A DNA stretch of 64,000 bases from Bacteroidales bacterium UBA5342. Lineage in GTDB: Bacteria > Bacteroidota > Bacteroidia > Bacteroidales > UBA5342. The translations under genes were made by a program, and so were the position numbers. The DNA lies in contig DHQI01000106.1 of assembly GCA_002408065.1 (NCBI GenBank), positions 33,527 through 97,526 of the forward strand. The letters are read 5' to 3'. The notes beneath the pieces were generated by a model. The model worked only from the letters and a program-made list of their open reading frames with translations. It ran no database searches and had not been told where the DNA came from. Numbering within the stretch: the first letter of the stretch is position 1; every line of letters begins with the position of its first letter. Of this stretch, positions 50,288 through 59,044 are shown in pieces.

Positions 50288-51859
50288 ATGAAAATGATGA
50301 AAAAGAATTGGTTAAAATTAGTTGCGCTATTATTAAGCGCATTTGTGACAATGACATTTGTTTCATGTGATGATGATACAGATGATGATAATGGAGGTAA
50401 CGAAGTTTTAGTTGAAGATGGCCTTTATGTAAAAGGAGCCGGTACAGCACTTGTTGACCTTGATCCTAAAGGTATGATGAAAACAACGAGAAATGAAGTT
50501 GTTCAAGAAGATCGTACCGAGTTAAAAGAGATTTATATTGCTGTAGAGGCGGGAGGTAGCTTTAATATTGTTGAAGTAGCCGGAGCAGAGAATAAGATGT
50601 ATGGTCCGGGTGATGACTTTATATCTATTGCTGATGCAGATTTAGATAATGATGAGCCTAGACCTGGATTGTCAAAAGGTTCTATTATAGAATCAGAGAC
50701 TGCATTTACAGTTACAGAAGCAGGTTTGTATCACGTGACATTTGATACAGAATTAGGAAAAGGTTCAGTAGCTAAGGCTGATTGGGGTATTATTGGAGCA
50801 GCTACTCCTGGTGGATGGAGTGGCTCTACTCAATTGACAGCTTCGACTTTTGATAAGGAATCTATTACATTTTCGTTGGAGAATGTTGAGATGAAAGCTA
50901 ATGAATATAAATTTCGTTATTCAAATGGTTGGAAAATTATTCTAGATGCCGAGTATGATCTTGGTGACGGTGATGCTGGTATTAAAGTAAATACCAATTT
51001 AGGTGGTGCTTTAGATGTACTGGTGCCTGGTGGTGATAATATTGCTAATACTGTGGCTGGTCTTTATACTATGACTGTAACTTGGACATTAGCTGATGGT
51101 TTGTCTGCTTCTGCAGAGAAAACTGGTGATTTAGCTATCACAGATTGGACCAATATTGATTATGATGTATTTGGTACAGGGGTGTCAGGCGATAATGCAA
51201 ATGCTGTAGATGATCCAAGTTCTTGGGGATGGGGAAAATCTCTACGTTTTGCAGCTCCTGAAATCGAAGGTGAAGTTGCTAATGGTGCCATATTTACATA
51301 TAAATTAGAAGGTCTAACATTGTCTCCTGCAGATGCTGAAGGTTTTGCTTTTAGAACTCATGATGATGGTGAATATAATGGAACAGTTCATAGATTTGCA
51401 GTAGTTGATACGGCTGCTTCTTCTGATAAAGTTGTTTCTACGACTAATGGTTATGGCGATGTAAATGCAAATGTAACTGTTGAAGGGCAATATGATATTA
51501 TCTTAGAAGTTGATGCTTCTGATAATGACAAAACTGTCGTTACTATTGTTGAAGCTGGTGCTGCAACATACGATATGTGGGGTATTATTGGTAGTGCAAC
51601 TCCAAGTGGTTGGGATGCTGATACAGATTTAACACCAAATGAAGATGGAACTGAATGGACTTGGACTGGAGATTTAGTTGCTGGCGAGTATAAATTTAGA
51701 GCAAATGATTTATGGGATAGCCAAATTGGTGATAATGGCTCTGGAGGAGCTGAATTTTCAAATAATGCTACTGCTTGGGTTATAGCAGAAGGAGAAGCTG
51801 GAAATTATACTATAACACTCGATAGTGAAACACCTGCTGTTACAATTACAAAAAATTAA
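50288..51859 (+). CDS. SusE/SusF-like starch-binding outer-membrane lipoprotein
   Basis: Surface lipoprotein that helps hold starch. The signal ends VTMTFVSC, followed by an Asp-rich linker (DDDTDDDNGGNE) typical of surface-exposed lipoproteins. Repeated beta modules follow; two copies of a WGIIGxATPxGW block (about residues 165-235 and 427-523) each continue into ANEYKFRYSNGWK or AGEYKFRANDLWD, the pattern of SusE/SusF starch-binding domains with an aromatic platform. 523 residues. It follows susD by 54 bp and precedes a strong terminator. Confidence 0.9.
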   Translation: MKMMKKNWLKLVALLLSAFVTMTFVSCDDDTDDDNGGNEVLVEDGLYVKGAGTALVDLDPKGMMKTTRNEVVQEDRTELKEIYIAVEAGGSFNIVEVAGAENKMYGPGDDFISIADADLDNDEPRPGLSKGSIIESETAFTVTEAGLYHVTFDTELGKGSVAKADWGIIGAATPGGWSGSTQLTASTFDKESITFSLENVEMKANEYKFRYSNGWKIILDAEYDLGDGDAGIKVNTNLGGALDVLVPGGDNIANTVAGLYTMTVTWTLADGLSASAEKTGDLAITDWTNIDYDVFGTGVSGDNANAVDDPSSWGWGKSLRFAAPEIEGEVANGAIFTYKLEGLTLSPADAEGFAFRTHDDGEYNGTVHRFAVVDTAASSDKVVSTTNGYGDVNANVTVEGQYDIILEVDASDNDKTVVTIVEAGAATYDMWGIIGSATPSGWDADTDLTPNEDGTEWTWTGDLVAGEYKFRANDLWDSQIGDNGSGGAEFSNNATAWVIAEGEAGNYTITLDSETPAVTITKN

Positions 51860-51882
51860 TCAAAGTCTATCATAAAATCAAC

Positions 51883-51916
51883 CAAGAGACCGCCGCCTTC
51901 GGCGGTCTCTTTTTGG
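51883..51916 (+). terminator. Rho-independent terminator after the susCDE/F unit
   Basis: AAGAGACCGCCG and CGGCGGTCTCTT form a perfect 12-bp GC-rich stem followed by a T-run. Confidence 0.95.
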
Positions 51917-51963
51917 ATAAAGGTAAAAAAGAGGAGAGAAAACTGAAGGATGAAATACGAAGA

Positions 51964-52329
51964 TTAAACTCCTAAAACAATTTCAGCATCGATATTTAAT
52001 TTTTGACTGATAGCTCTGGCTATTTTAAGTGTAGGTTCGCTTTTGCCATTCAGGTATTGACTCAGGCGGGAAGCGCTAATTCCGATTTGCTTGGCTATTT
52101 CTGCCTGGCTCATTTTTAGTTCGAACATACGTAAGCGTAACATCTCGTTCAATGTTGGCGTTGCCATTGGGAAGTTTGCTTCTTCATAATCTGCTATTAA
52201 AGTAGAAATGAAGGTCAATTCGATTAAGTTTTTATCGTGAGCTGGCGTGTCGTTATCTACAAGGGCTAATAACTCTTCCATACGCTCGGTCAGTGCTAAG
52301 TGTTGTGCTTTATTTTCTATTTTGTTCAT
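51964..52329 (-). CDS. higA: HigA-like antitoxin (XRE helix-turn-helix)
   Basis: Antitoxin and autorepressor of a type II module. The C-terminal XRE domain is clear (LRMFELKMSQAEIAKQIGISASRLSQYLNGKSEPTLKIARAISQ, about residues 68-110), preceded by an acidic helical part. 121 residues. It overlaps the upstream toxin gene by 4 bp (ATGA-type junction), the toxin-first order typical of higBA. It sits in the starch locus in opposite orientation to its neighbours. Confidence 0.87.
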   Translation of the reverse strand: MNKIENKAQHLALTERMEELLALVDNDTPAHDKNLIELTFISTLIADYEEANFPMATPTLNEMLRLRMFELKMSQAEIAKQIGISASRLSQYLNGKSEPTLKIARAISQKLNIDAEIVLGV

Positions 52330-52634
52330 CGTAATTTTCTTAAATTGTTTTTACAATCTATTTTATCATAGTCGCTGTGTGTGCCAACAAAACGTATGTA
52401 GACCATTTGAGGTATAAAAAGTACCTTTGCTACGATTCTGTAGTTGTTGCCTTTTATGTTGAAAATAAACCGACTATTTCCAATACTATCAACACTGTTA
52501 AATGTTGCTTTAATATCAGCAAAACACTGCCATTGTGCTTTATTAACTTTCTTAACCCATTCTCTTAATGCAACGTCTGCATCGTTATGCTTTTGAGCAA
52601 AGTGATATAGGGTTGATGGTGTAATTATTCTCAT
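52326..52634 (-). CDS. higB: HigB-like toxin (RelE-superfamily mRNA interferase)
   Basis: Predicted ribosome-dependent mRNA endonuclease. The HigB_toxin pattern is complete: start TPSTLYHFAQKHNDADVALREWVKKVNKAQW, middle FNIKGNNYRIVAKVLF, and end YIRFVGTHSDYDKID. 102 residues. The first gene of the pair, overlapping higA by 4 bp. A -7 box (TACATTTG on the minus strand) lies at 52651-52658. Confidence 0.88.
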   Translation of the reverse strand: MRIITPSTLYHFAQKHNDADVALREWVKKVNKAQWQCFADIKATFNSVDSIGNSRFIFNIKGNNYRIVAKVLFIPQMVYIRFVGTHSDYDKIDCKNNLRKLR

Positions 52635-52650
52635 AGCAGTCTATTTATTG

Positions 52651-52658
52651 CAAATGTA
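52651..52658 (-). promoter_or_regulatory. higBA -7 box
   Basis: TACATTTG on the minus strand, 16 nt before the higB ATG. The -33 element is only weakly matched. Confidence 0.5.
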
Positions 52659-52796
52659 ATGAAAATTATATTAATTGAAATACAATTATAAAATATGAAA
52701 TTTGAAGTGTCGTCATTCAATAAAAATATAGAATAATAATTGATGTTTTTGTCTGATGTCTTTAATCTATAAGTCTAACTGTCTAAAATTTAAAAA

Positions 52797-54629
52797 ATGA
52801 AAAAGCTCCCAATCTTAAGCATCCTATTGATGCTACCGATCCTGACCTTTGCAAAAACCTCTTTAGATCGTGTAGAACCCGCTTTTTGGTGGACCGGAAT
52901 GCAAAACCCGGAATTGCAGTTACTGGTGTATGGCAATGATATCTCCAGTTGTGATGTGGCTGTTGATTATCCTGGTGTGACAGTGGAACGGGTGATAAAG
53001 GTAGAAAGTCCCAATTACCTTTTCGTTAATTTGACAATGGGCAAAGTTACGAAAGCAGGTAAATTCCCCATCTCTTTTACTCAAAAAGGAAAAGTCCGAC
53101 ACACTTTTGAATATGAATTACGTGAGCGTGAAGCAAATTCAAGAATGCGTGAGGGCTTCAATACCACCGATGTGATGTACCTTATCACGCCGGACCGTTT
53201 TGTAAACGGTAACCCGGACAATGATGAAGTAGTAGGCATGCGCGAGGGTAAAAACCGCGAATTTAAAGGCGGTCGTCACGGCGGCGACATTCAGGGTATT
53301 GTGAATAGTCTGGATTATCTGGATGAGATGGGTTTTACGGCTATATGGCTCAACCCTTTGGTGGAAAATGATATGAATGATCATTCCTATCACGGTTATG
53401 CAGCTACCGATTTTTACAAAATAGATCCGCGTTATGGATCAAACGAAGAATATGTACAATTGTCTCTGGATGCTAAGGAGAAAGGCATCAAGATGATTAT
53501 GGATATGATTGTGAATCATTGCGGATCAGAACACTGGTGGATGGATGATATGCCTACTTCTGATTGGATAAACAATGGCGGAGAGTTTATCCAGACATCG
53601 CATATTCACGAGGCTAATGTGGACCCTTATGTGTCCGATTACGATAAATTCCGCTGCAACGACGGTTGGTTTGTAGAGACAATGCCTGACCTTAATCAGC
53701 GTAATGACCTTATGTCGACTTACCTTATTCAGAATACCATCTGGTGGATAGAATATGCCCATTTGGATGGCATTCGTATGGATACCTGGCCTTACCCGGA
53801 CAAGAGTTTTATGAACAAATGGAGCCTGGCCGTAATGGAAGAGTATCCTCACTTTAACATCGTAGGAGAGGAGTGGACCACGAACCCGGCTTTGGTAGCT
53901 TATTGGCAGGACGGACAGCATAACCACGACGGTTATCACTGTGCATTGCCAAGTTTGATGGATTTCCCGATGCAGGATGCTATCATAAAAGGTTTGAAAG
54001 GCAATGGTCGTGATACTTACAATATGTTGGCTATGGATTTCCTTTATCCTGATCCTGACAATTTGGTGATTTTCCTTGATAACCATGATATGAGTCGTGT
54101 CTATACTCAGGTGGATGAAGATTTTGCGGCTTATCAGCGTGGTGTAGCTTATTTGACCGTATTGCGCGGAATCCCGCAAATATATTATGGCACCGAAATT
54201 CTGATGGCTAACCCGGGTACCTGGGATCACGGTATTATACGTTCTGATTTCCCCGGCGGATGGGATGGTGATGAGGTCAATGCTTTCAGCGGTGAAGGTC
54301 TGACAGCTCAGCAAAAGCAAGCGCAGGACGAAATGAAGCATTTGCTCAACTGGCGTAAAGAAAAGGCCGTGATACATTATGGTAATACCAAACAGTTTGC
54401 ACCTATGTACGATGAGCAAGTTTACTCATTGGCCCGCTACAATGAGGATGATGTCGTGCTGTTAATAATGAACAATGGTGATGAGGAGGTAAAGGTGAAT
54501 ACTGACCGTTATTTAGAATTAACAGAAGGACTCACATCAATGAAAAATGTCATGGATGGTCGTTTCGTTGATCTTACAGGCGAAACACTGACTATCTCTG
54601 CCGGTGGATTTTTGTTGTTGGAAAAGTAA
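52797..54629 (+). CDS. GH13 cyclomaltodextrinase/neopullulanase-like enzyme (SusA-like)
   Basis: Periplasmic alpha-glucan hydrolase. Signal peptide (MKKLPILSILLMLPILTFA), then an N-terminal Ig-like domain of the cyclomaltodextrinase type (VEPAFWWTGMQNPELQLLVYG), then the GH13 barrel. Catalytic residues: nucleophile Asp329 in LDGIRMDTWPYP, acid Glu358 in VGEEW, and Asp431 in FLDNHD. The C-terminal beta domain ends LTISAGGFLLLEK. 610 residues. The active-site block MNDHSYHGYAATDFYKIDP is typical of the SusA/neopullulanase group that degrades short maltodextrins and cyclodextrins. Confidence 0.93.
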   Translation: MKKLPILSILLMLPILTFAKTSLDRVEPAFWWTGMQNPELQLLVYGNDISSCDVAVDYPGVTVERVIKVESPNYLFVNLTMGKVTKAGKFPISFTQKGKVRHTFEYELREREANSRMREGFNTTDVMYLITPDRFVNGNPDNDEVVGMREGKNREFKGGRHGGDIQGIVNSLDYLDEMGFTAIWLNPLVENDMNDHSYHGYAATDFYKIDPRYGSNEEYVQLSLDAKEKGIKMIMDMIVNHCGSEHWWMDDMPTSDWINNGGEFIQTSHIHEANVDPYVSDYDKFRCNDGWFVETMPDLNQRNDLMSTYLIQNTIWWIEYAHLDGIRMDTWPYPDKSFMNKWSLAVMEEYPHFNIVGEEWTTNPALVAYWQDGQHNHDGYHCALPSLMDFPMQDAIIKGLKGNGRDTYNMLAMDFLYPDPDNLVIFLDNHDMSRVYTQVDEDFAAYQRGVAYLTVLRGIPQIYYGTEILMANPGTWDHGIIRSDFPGGWDGDEVNAFSGEGLTAQQKQAQDEMKHLLNWRKEKAVIHYGNTKQFAPMYDEQVYSLARYNEDDVVLLIMNNGDEEVKVNTDRYLELTEGLTSMKNVMDGRFVDLTGETLTISAGGFLLLEK

Positions 54630-54639
54630 GCTTTTTTTA

Positions 54640-54775
54640 TGTTCGACCCCGGCCGGAGTCATACCTTTTTAAGGATTAATTAACTTTTGTTGGAGAAGTA
54701 GGAAACGATATTAAGAAGCTGCAGAGCAGCGAAAGTATGGTAGCCGCGGGGGTAACCCGGGGTATATAACGAAGA
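54640..54775. repeat. GC-rich palindromic cluster
   Basis: Three short hairpins in otherwise AT-rich DNA: TTCGACCCCGG near 54642, GCTGC-AGA-GCAGC at 54718-54730, and GGGGGTAACCCGGGG at 54748-54762. It resembles small dispersed repeats, not coding sequence. The rest of the gap up to 54959 holds nothing recognisable. Confidence 0.55.
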
Positions 54776-54959
54776 ACGGAAAAACGTGTACCACAAGTAT
54801 AATTGTGTTATAAATTCAATTAGCGTTTGGGGCAAGGTGTTTTTTAAAGAATCAAACATGCTTAGTCACTAAAAATTACGTTTTTAGTGTCAACGCTGTT
54901 AAGTTTTAAGAGCATTGACAGGTTTTTACCAAACGAAAAACATATCAATAATTAATGTT

Positions 54960-56807
54960 ATGAAAAAGATTAGTTTAATTGTTTTAATTGCCATCACTAT
55001 GTTTGCTTGTGGCAAAAAACAAGAGGCTGAGCCTCAGGCCGAAGGCAAAGCTGTCGTGTACCAAGTGTTCACACGCCTCTTTGGCAATACCAACACCACT
55101 AACAAACCGTGGGGCACTATTGAAGAAAATGGTGTAGGGAAATTCAACGATTTTACCGATAAAGCTTTAGCTGAAATTCACGATCTTGGTGTCACGCATA
55201 TCTGGTACACTGGTGTGCCGCACCATGCGGTTATCCGTGACTATACGGCTTATGGCATCTCTAACGATGACCCTGATGTGGTAAAAGGTCGTGCAGGTTC
55301 ACCTTATGCGGTAAAGGATTATTATAACGTCAATCCAGATTTAGCGGTAGACCCGGCTAAACGATTAGAAGAATTTGAGGCCTTGATAGCCCGTACACAT
55401 AAGGCCGGGATGAAAGTGATCATCGACATTGTGCCCAATCACGTAGCGCGTAATTATCATTCATTGACTAATCCTGAAGGCGTAGAGGACTTTGGGGCAT
55501 CGGATGATACCTCAGTTGCCTATAAACGAGATAACAACTTCTATTATATCCCCGGCGAAGATTTTGAGGTGCCGGATGGAGATAACTTTACCACGCCTCT
55601 GGGGGGTGAGAAGCATCCGGACGCAGATGGCAAGTTTGACGAAAGTCCGGCCAAGTGGACCGGAAATGGTTCGCGGGCAGCTAAACCCGGTGCCTGGGAT
55701 TGGTACGAAACCGTAAAAGTAAATTATGGTGTGCGCCCTGATGGTACCCACGATTTTCCTGATTTGCCCGAGGGCTATAATGAAAAAGATGCAAAAGCCC
55801 ATTACGCTTTCTGGCAAGATAAAGAGGTACCTGATTCGTGGATTAAGTTCCGTGATATCTGTTTGTATTGGACTGCTAAAGGTGTGGATGGTTTCCGTTT
55901 TGATATGGCTGAAATGGTACCGGTGGCCTTTTGGAGTTACCTCAATTCTACCATAAAAAATGCGAATCCGGAGGCTTTCTTATTAGCCGAAGTCTATAAT
56001 CCAAGCCTTTATCGCGACTATATTCATTTAGGCAAAATGGACTATCTCTACGATAAAGTGGAGCTTTATGATACGCTGAAAAGTGTGATGCAGGGCTGGG
56101 GAAGCACCGACCGTTTGCCGGCTATTTACGATGGTTTAGAAGATATTGAGCACCATATGCTTCACTTTCTGGAAAATCACGATGAACAGCGTATTGCCGC
56201 ACCTGAATTTGCAGGCAGTGCCGCGAAAGGAAAACCGGCGATGGTGGTTTCTACCCTGATGAGTACAGCACCTACCATGATTTATTTTGGTCAGGAAGTG
56301 GGCGAGAAGGGAGCTTTAAACAGTGGTTTTGGTACAGCTTCTAGAACTTCGATATTTGACTATTGCGGTGTACCCGCCCATCAGCGTTGGGTCAATAACG
56401 GCGCTTTTGATGGCGGACAGTTAAGTGCTGAAGAAAAAAAGTTGTGTGAGTTTTATAAAACGCTTTTGAATTTATCTAAGAATTCATCGGCTATGAACGG
56501 GCACTATGCCGACGTTCATGCCTATAACCGCGAAAAGACAAAGGGATATGATGATAAACTATATTCTTTTGTGCGTTGGGATGAGAAAGAGGCCTATCTT
56601 GTTGTTAGTAATTTTAGCGAAAGCAAAAGCTATGAGTTACCTTTATTATTATCCCAAGAGCTTACAAAAAAAATGGGTGTGGAGCATGCATCACTTAAAG
56701 ATATGCTTATGAGTGAACAAGAATTTACGATGGCGATAAAAGAAGAGGACGCTGTGGTCAATATTAAAATTGCTCCTTTAGAATCTTTTGTGCTAAAGCT
56801 GAGGTAA
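54960..56807 (+). CDS. GH13 alpha-amylase-type lipoprotein
   Basis: Alpha-glucan hydrolase anchored by lipid: the signal ends TMFACGKK with Cys at 16. The catalytic set is intact: nucleophile Asp315 in DGFRFDMAE, acid Glu344 in LLAEVYNP, and Asp408 in FLENHDEQR. The N-terminal KAVVYQVFTRLFGN is a GH13 start without a preceding starch module. A C-terminal beta domain follows. 615 residues from ATG 54960; the TTG at 54915 would spoil the signal peptide. By position and anchoring it could play the SusG role, but the missing internal CBM58-like insert argues against a close SusG match. Confidence 0.9.
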   Translation: MKKISLIVLIAITMFACGKKQEAEPQAEGKAVVYQVFTRLFGNTNTTNKPWGTIEENGVGKFNDFTDKALAEIHDLGVTHIWYTGVPHHAVIRDYTAYGISNDDPDVVKGRAGSPYAVKDYYNVNPDLAVDPAKRLEEFEALIARTHKAGMKVIIDIVPNHVARNYHSLTNPEGVEDFGASDDTSVAYKRDNNFYYIPGEDFEVPDGDNFTTPLGGEKHPDADGKFDESPAKWTGNGSRAAKPGAWDWYETVKVNYGVRPDGTHDFPDLPEGYNEKDAKAHYAFWQDKEVPDSWIKFRDICLYWTAKGVDGFRFDMAEMVPVAFWSYLNSTIKNANPEAFLLAEVYNPSLYRDYIHLGKMDYLYDKVELYDTLKSVMQGWGSTDRLPAIYDGLEDIEHHMLHFLENHDEQRIAAPEFAGSAAKGKPAMVVSTLMSTAPTMIYFGQEVGEKGALNSGFGTASRTSIFDYCGVPAHQRWVNNGAFDGGQLSAEEKKLCEFYKTLLNLSKNSSAMNGHYADVHAYNREKTKGYDDKLYSFVRWDEKEAYLVVSNFSESKSYELPLLLSQELTKKMGVEHASLKDMLMSEQEFTMAIKEEDAVVNIKIAPLESFVLKLR

Positions 56808-57015
56808 GCTGAGTGTTTTTTTTGGAGTTTTTTTTAACATCCGTTGATCCTTTTTATTTAACATTTTGATGTTTTTTGAAATTTTTCTATTTGTTGTATG
56901 CTGCTGAATATTATTGTGTTGTTGAAATTTGTGATTTTTGTATAGCTTGCTGGGCTGCGCCGCACTGAGCATTTCGAAATGCTCAATGACCACCTGACGA
57001 ATGTGTCGAAGTATT
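56808..57015. other. Intergenic region with a dispersed repeat
   Basis: No gene. Contains T-rich runs just after the GH13 stop, and at 56968-57011 a 44-nt sequence with the palindrome AGCATTTCGAAATGCT that recurs inverted at 59914-59957. Confidence 0.6.
56968..57011. repeat. 44-nt dispersed repeat, copy 1
   Basis: Matches 59914-59957 in reverse orientation with 3 mismatches in 44 nt. It abuts the duplicated trpA fragment. Confidence 0.8.
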
Positions 57016-57174
57016 GAGTCGGTAACGGGTTTTGGTATTTCAAACAAAGAAACATTGGAACAAGCCTCACGCTATTCGGCAGGCAGCATCATCGGTAGTG
57101 CTTTTGTTAAAGCAGTAGATGGTAGTGAGGATTTGGCTGTTGATATTGTGGGCTTTGTGAAAAAGTTGTCTTAA
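57016..57174 (+). pseudogene. trpA: trpA 3'-terminal fragment
   Basis: An open stretch encoding the last 50 residues of TrpA (VTGFGISNKETLEQASRYSA to LS, then stop) with 45 of 50 identical to the trpA in this window. No start codon or N-terminal 200 residues are present, so it cannot make a working enzyme. Many differences are at third codon positions, as if the source had evolved as a functional gene before truncation. The 77 nt around and after the stop are nearly identical to the flank of the real gene. Confidence 0.9.
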
Positions 57175-57248
57175 AATAGACTTAAGCTATTACGCAGAGG
57201 ATCGCAAAGTGAACGCGAAGGTTCGCTAAGAAAGAGTAATTATTAAAG
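57022..57248. repeat. Duplicate of 19083-19309
   Basis: 227 nt aligned without gaps to the trpA 3' end and its downstream flank, in opposite orientation relative to the window. It stops just inside the first arm of the trp operon terminator, which is not carried over. Confidence 0.88.
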
Positions 57249-57381
57249 AAACAGGTTTTGGGAGCGTGGTGAATCAGTGTGGACTGAAAAGGAGTGATTA
57301 TGGAAGTGCTATGCTAACATTATAACACAAGAGGGGAGCCTCTATGTTTTGATTTGTTCTTATATGGTTTATAGTACATTT

Positions 57382-57412
57382 TTTGCTTTTTTTACAATCA
57401 TTATTAATTTTG
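57382..57412 (+). promoter_or_regulatory. Promoter of the FadR-type regulator gene
   Basis: TTTG (57382-57385) and TAATTTTG (57405-57412), 19 nt apart, fit the Bacteroidota -33/-7 consensus. It overlaps the upstream TTG of the open frame (57383), which cannot be the start. Confidence 0.78.
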
Positions 57413-57442
57413 CAGACTTCAACATCAGATAGTAAACACTAC

Positions 57443-58153
57443 ATGAACGAAAACCTGGATATTTTTAGTGAGATAGAATTTGAAAAGCCGGTAGATAAAA
57501 TTATTGATCAGATTCGTAATCTTATTATCTCTGGTCAATTAAAGCCCGGTGATAAATTACCATCCGAACGTCAGTTATCGGCTCGTCTGGGGATGGGGCG
57601 TACTCATGTGCGCGATGCTATCAAACGTTTAGAGTTTTATGGTATACTGAAAACGCATCCTCAAAGTGGTACTGAAGTAGCCGGAATAGGCATCACAGCG
57701 CTCGAGGGTTTGATTTCTAATATTCTTAAGATAGAAAAATCTGATTTTGCCAGTCTAGTAGAGACACGTGTTATCTTGGAGATTGAAGCTGCCCGCCTGG
57801 CTGCTCACAATCGTACCGAAGACAATATAAAAGCCATAGGCGAGGCTTTGGAAAAACATCATCATGTAATTAAAAAAGATTATGCCGGTGTCGGTGAAGA
57901 TTTTATGTTTCACCTAAAGATAGTAGAAGCATCACAAAACCAGGTGATTAAATCGATGTTGATGATTATTACTCCTGAGATTATGGAAAACTATAAATCG
58001 ATGAGTGTGTGTAATGCCGATTCGGCCAATAGCGCCTATACCCAACATAAGACAATACAACAGGCCATTATAGAGGGCAATAGTGAGATGGCTGGAGCAG
58101 CCATGGCCGAACATCTGAATAATATTTTGGAATTTAGCCGTACGTTGAGATAG
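57443..58153 (+). CDS. FadR-subfamily GntR transcriptional regulator
   Basis: Winged-helix regulator. The GntR HTH is at about residues 15-80 (DKIIDQIRNLIISGQLKPGDKLPSERQLSARLGMGRTHVRDAIKRLE), followed by an all-helical FCD effector domain (about 95-230) with the metal/ligand pattern TRVILEIEAARLAA, FHLKIVEAS and HKTIQQAIIEG. 236 residues from ATG 57443. FCD regulators respond to sugar acids and other carbon metabolites; the nearby fucose-mutarotase-like gene suggests a sugar-derived ligand, but this is inference. Confidence 0.92.
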   Translation: MNENLDIFSEIEFEKPVDKIIDQIRNLIISGQLKPGDKLPSERQLSARLGMGRTHVRDAIKRLEFYGILKTHPQSGTEVAGIGITALEGLISNILKIEKSDFASLVETRVILEIEAARLAAHNRTEDNIKAIGEALEKHHHVIKKDYAGVGEDFMFHLKIVEASQNQVIKSMLMIITPEIMENYKSMSVCNADSANSAYTQHKTIQQAIIEGNSEMAGAAMAEHLNNILEFSRTLR

Positions 58154-59044
58154 ATTCAGTTTGTTAGGGGTGCCATATTTAAGCCCCCTTGTCTTTAGAA
58201 TCATTGTGACATGTAAAGAAAAGCTAATCCCTTTAGCCTATCTTAAGTATAAAGGTATTGATATCAAATCACTAATCACCTGTTTATACTCAAACATAGC
58301 TTCCCTTTTTTTGTTACGTACAAAATCGCTATTAAGCTTTGTGTCTAAGGCCTTCTGAAGGCTAGTGACTTTTCGTTTTATTAGGGATCAAGCATTGTTT
58401 CTGGGGGGGAGTTTGGCAAATCACTTTTATCCATTTTTTCTGTCGATAGTTTTTCTAAAAACAAACAACGGAATAAGCAGAAAGAGCGGAAATAAAAGTT
58501 TGCTTGCAAACTTTTTCCGCTACTTCCGCTATTTCCGTTGGTTTCATTTTTTTTTGTTCCCACAAGAATCCTGCTTGATTCTTTATTAGCCCTTGCATGT
58601 TATTTCAAAACTAATTCTTTGTGTTTTTTAGTAATGTAACTATAATATAATAGCCCGTTAATCTTTTCTATTTGTTTGATTTGTTGGTGTTTGTTAAAAT
58701 CCTTGCATTTGTTGTATGTCACTGAATATCAGTGAGGAGTTGGAAACAAGGTTCAGCGAAGCTAATTTGTGATTTTAATAATTGAGAAGTTTAACGAAGT
58801 GTTGATAGTTGATGTTTCAACATTATATGTGCCTGATCAATCTTTTCTCCAAAATGTTCTTTTAAACTGAAACTAATTCATTACTTTTACTCTCGGTGTT
58901 GATTAGCTTCAGGAAAAAAGGTGTGATTGTCTTTTTAAGATAAGTTAATCAGTGTTTTATGTAAGTATCTGATCGTTTGTTGACCTAATGGTTGGATGTT
59001 TATGTTTTTATCTTGTACAACGAAATATTTATAAAATTAAAATT
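58154..59044. other. Long intergenic region
   Basis: About 890 bp with no convincing protein. It holds a long imperfect stem built of GGAA-type words (58463-58544). The rest is AT-rich, with scattered stop codons in all frames and no recognisable remnants. Confidence 0.6.
58463..58544. repeat. Long imperfect hairpin of CGGAA words
   Basis: The left arm (58463-58501) carries AACGGAA, AGCAGAA, AGCGGAAA and AGTTTGC; the right arm (58502-58544) carries GCAAACT, TTCCGCT, TTCCGCT and TTCCGTT, so the element folds into a stem of about 40 nt per arm with minor gaps and practically no loop. Confidence 0.75.

Noticed and set aside
53526..54419. Long minus-strand open frame (297 codons) opposite the SusA-like GH13 gene
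   Set aside because: It is antisense to a gene with all catalytic motifs; the translation is rich in His, Ile and Arg with no domain pattern, as expected for a shadow frame.
57443..58153. FadR-type regulator as controller of the starch locus
   Set aside because: It has its own promoter, faces away from the starch genes and belongs to a class that senses small carbon acids; the LacI protein and its operator set explain that locus better.
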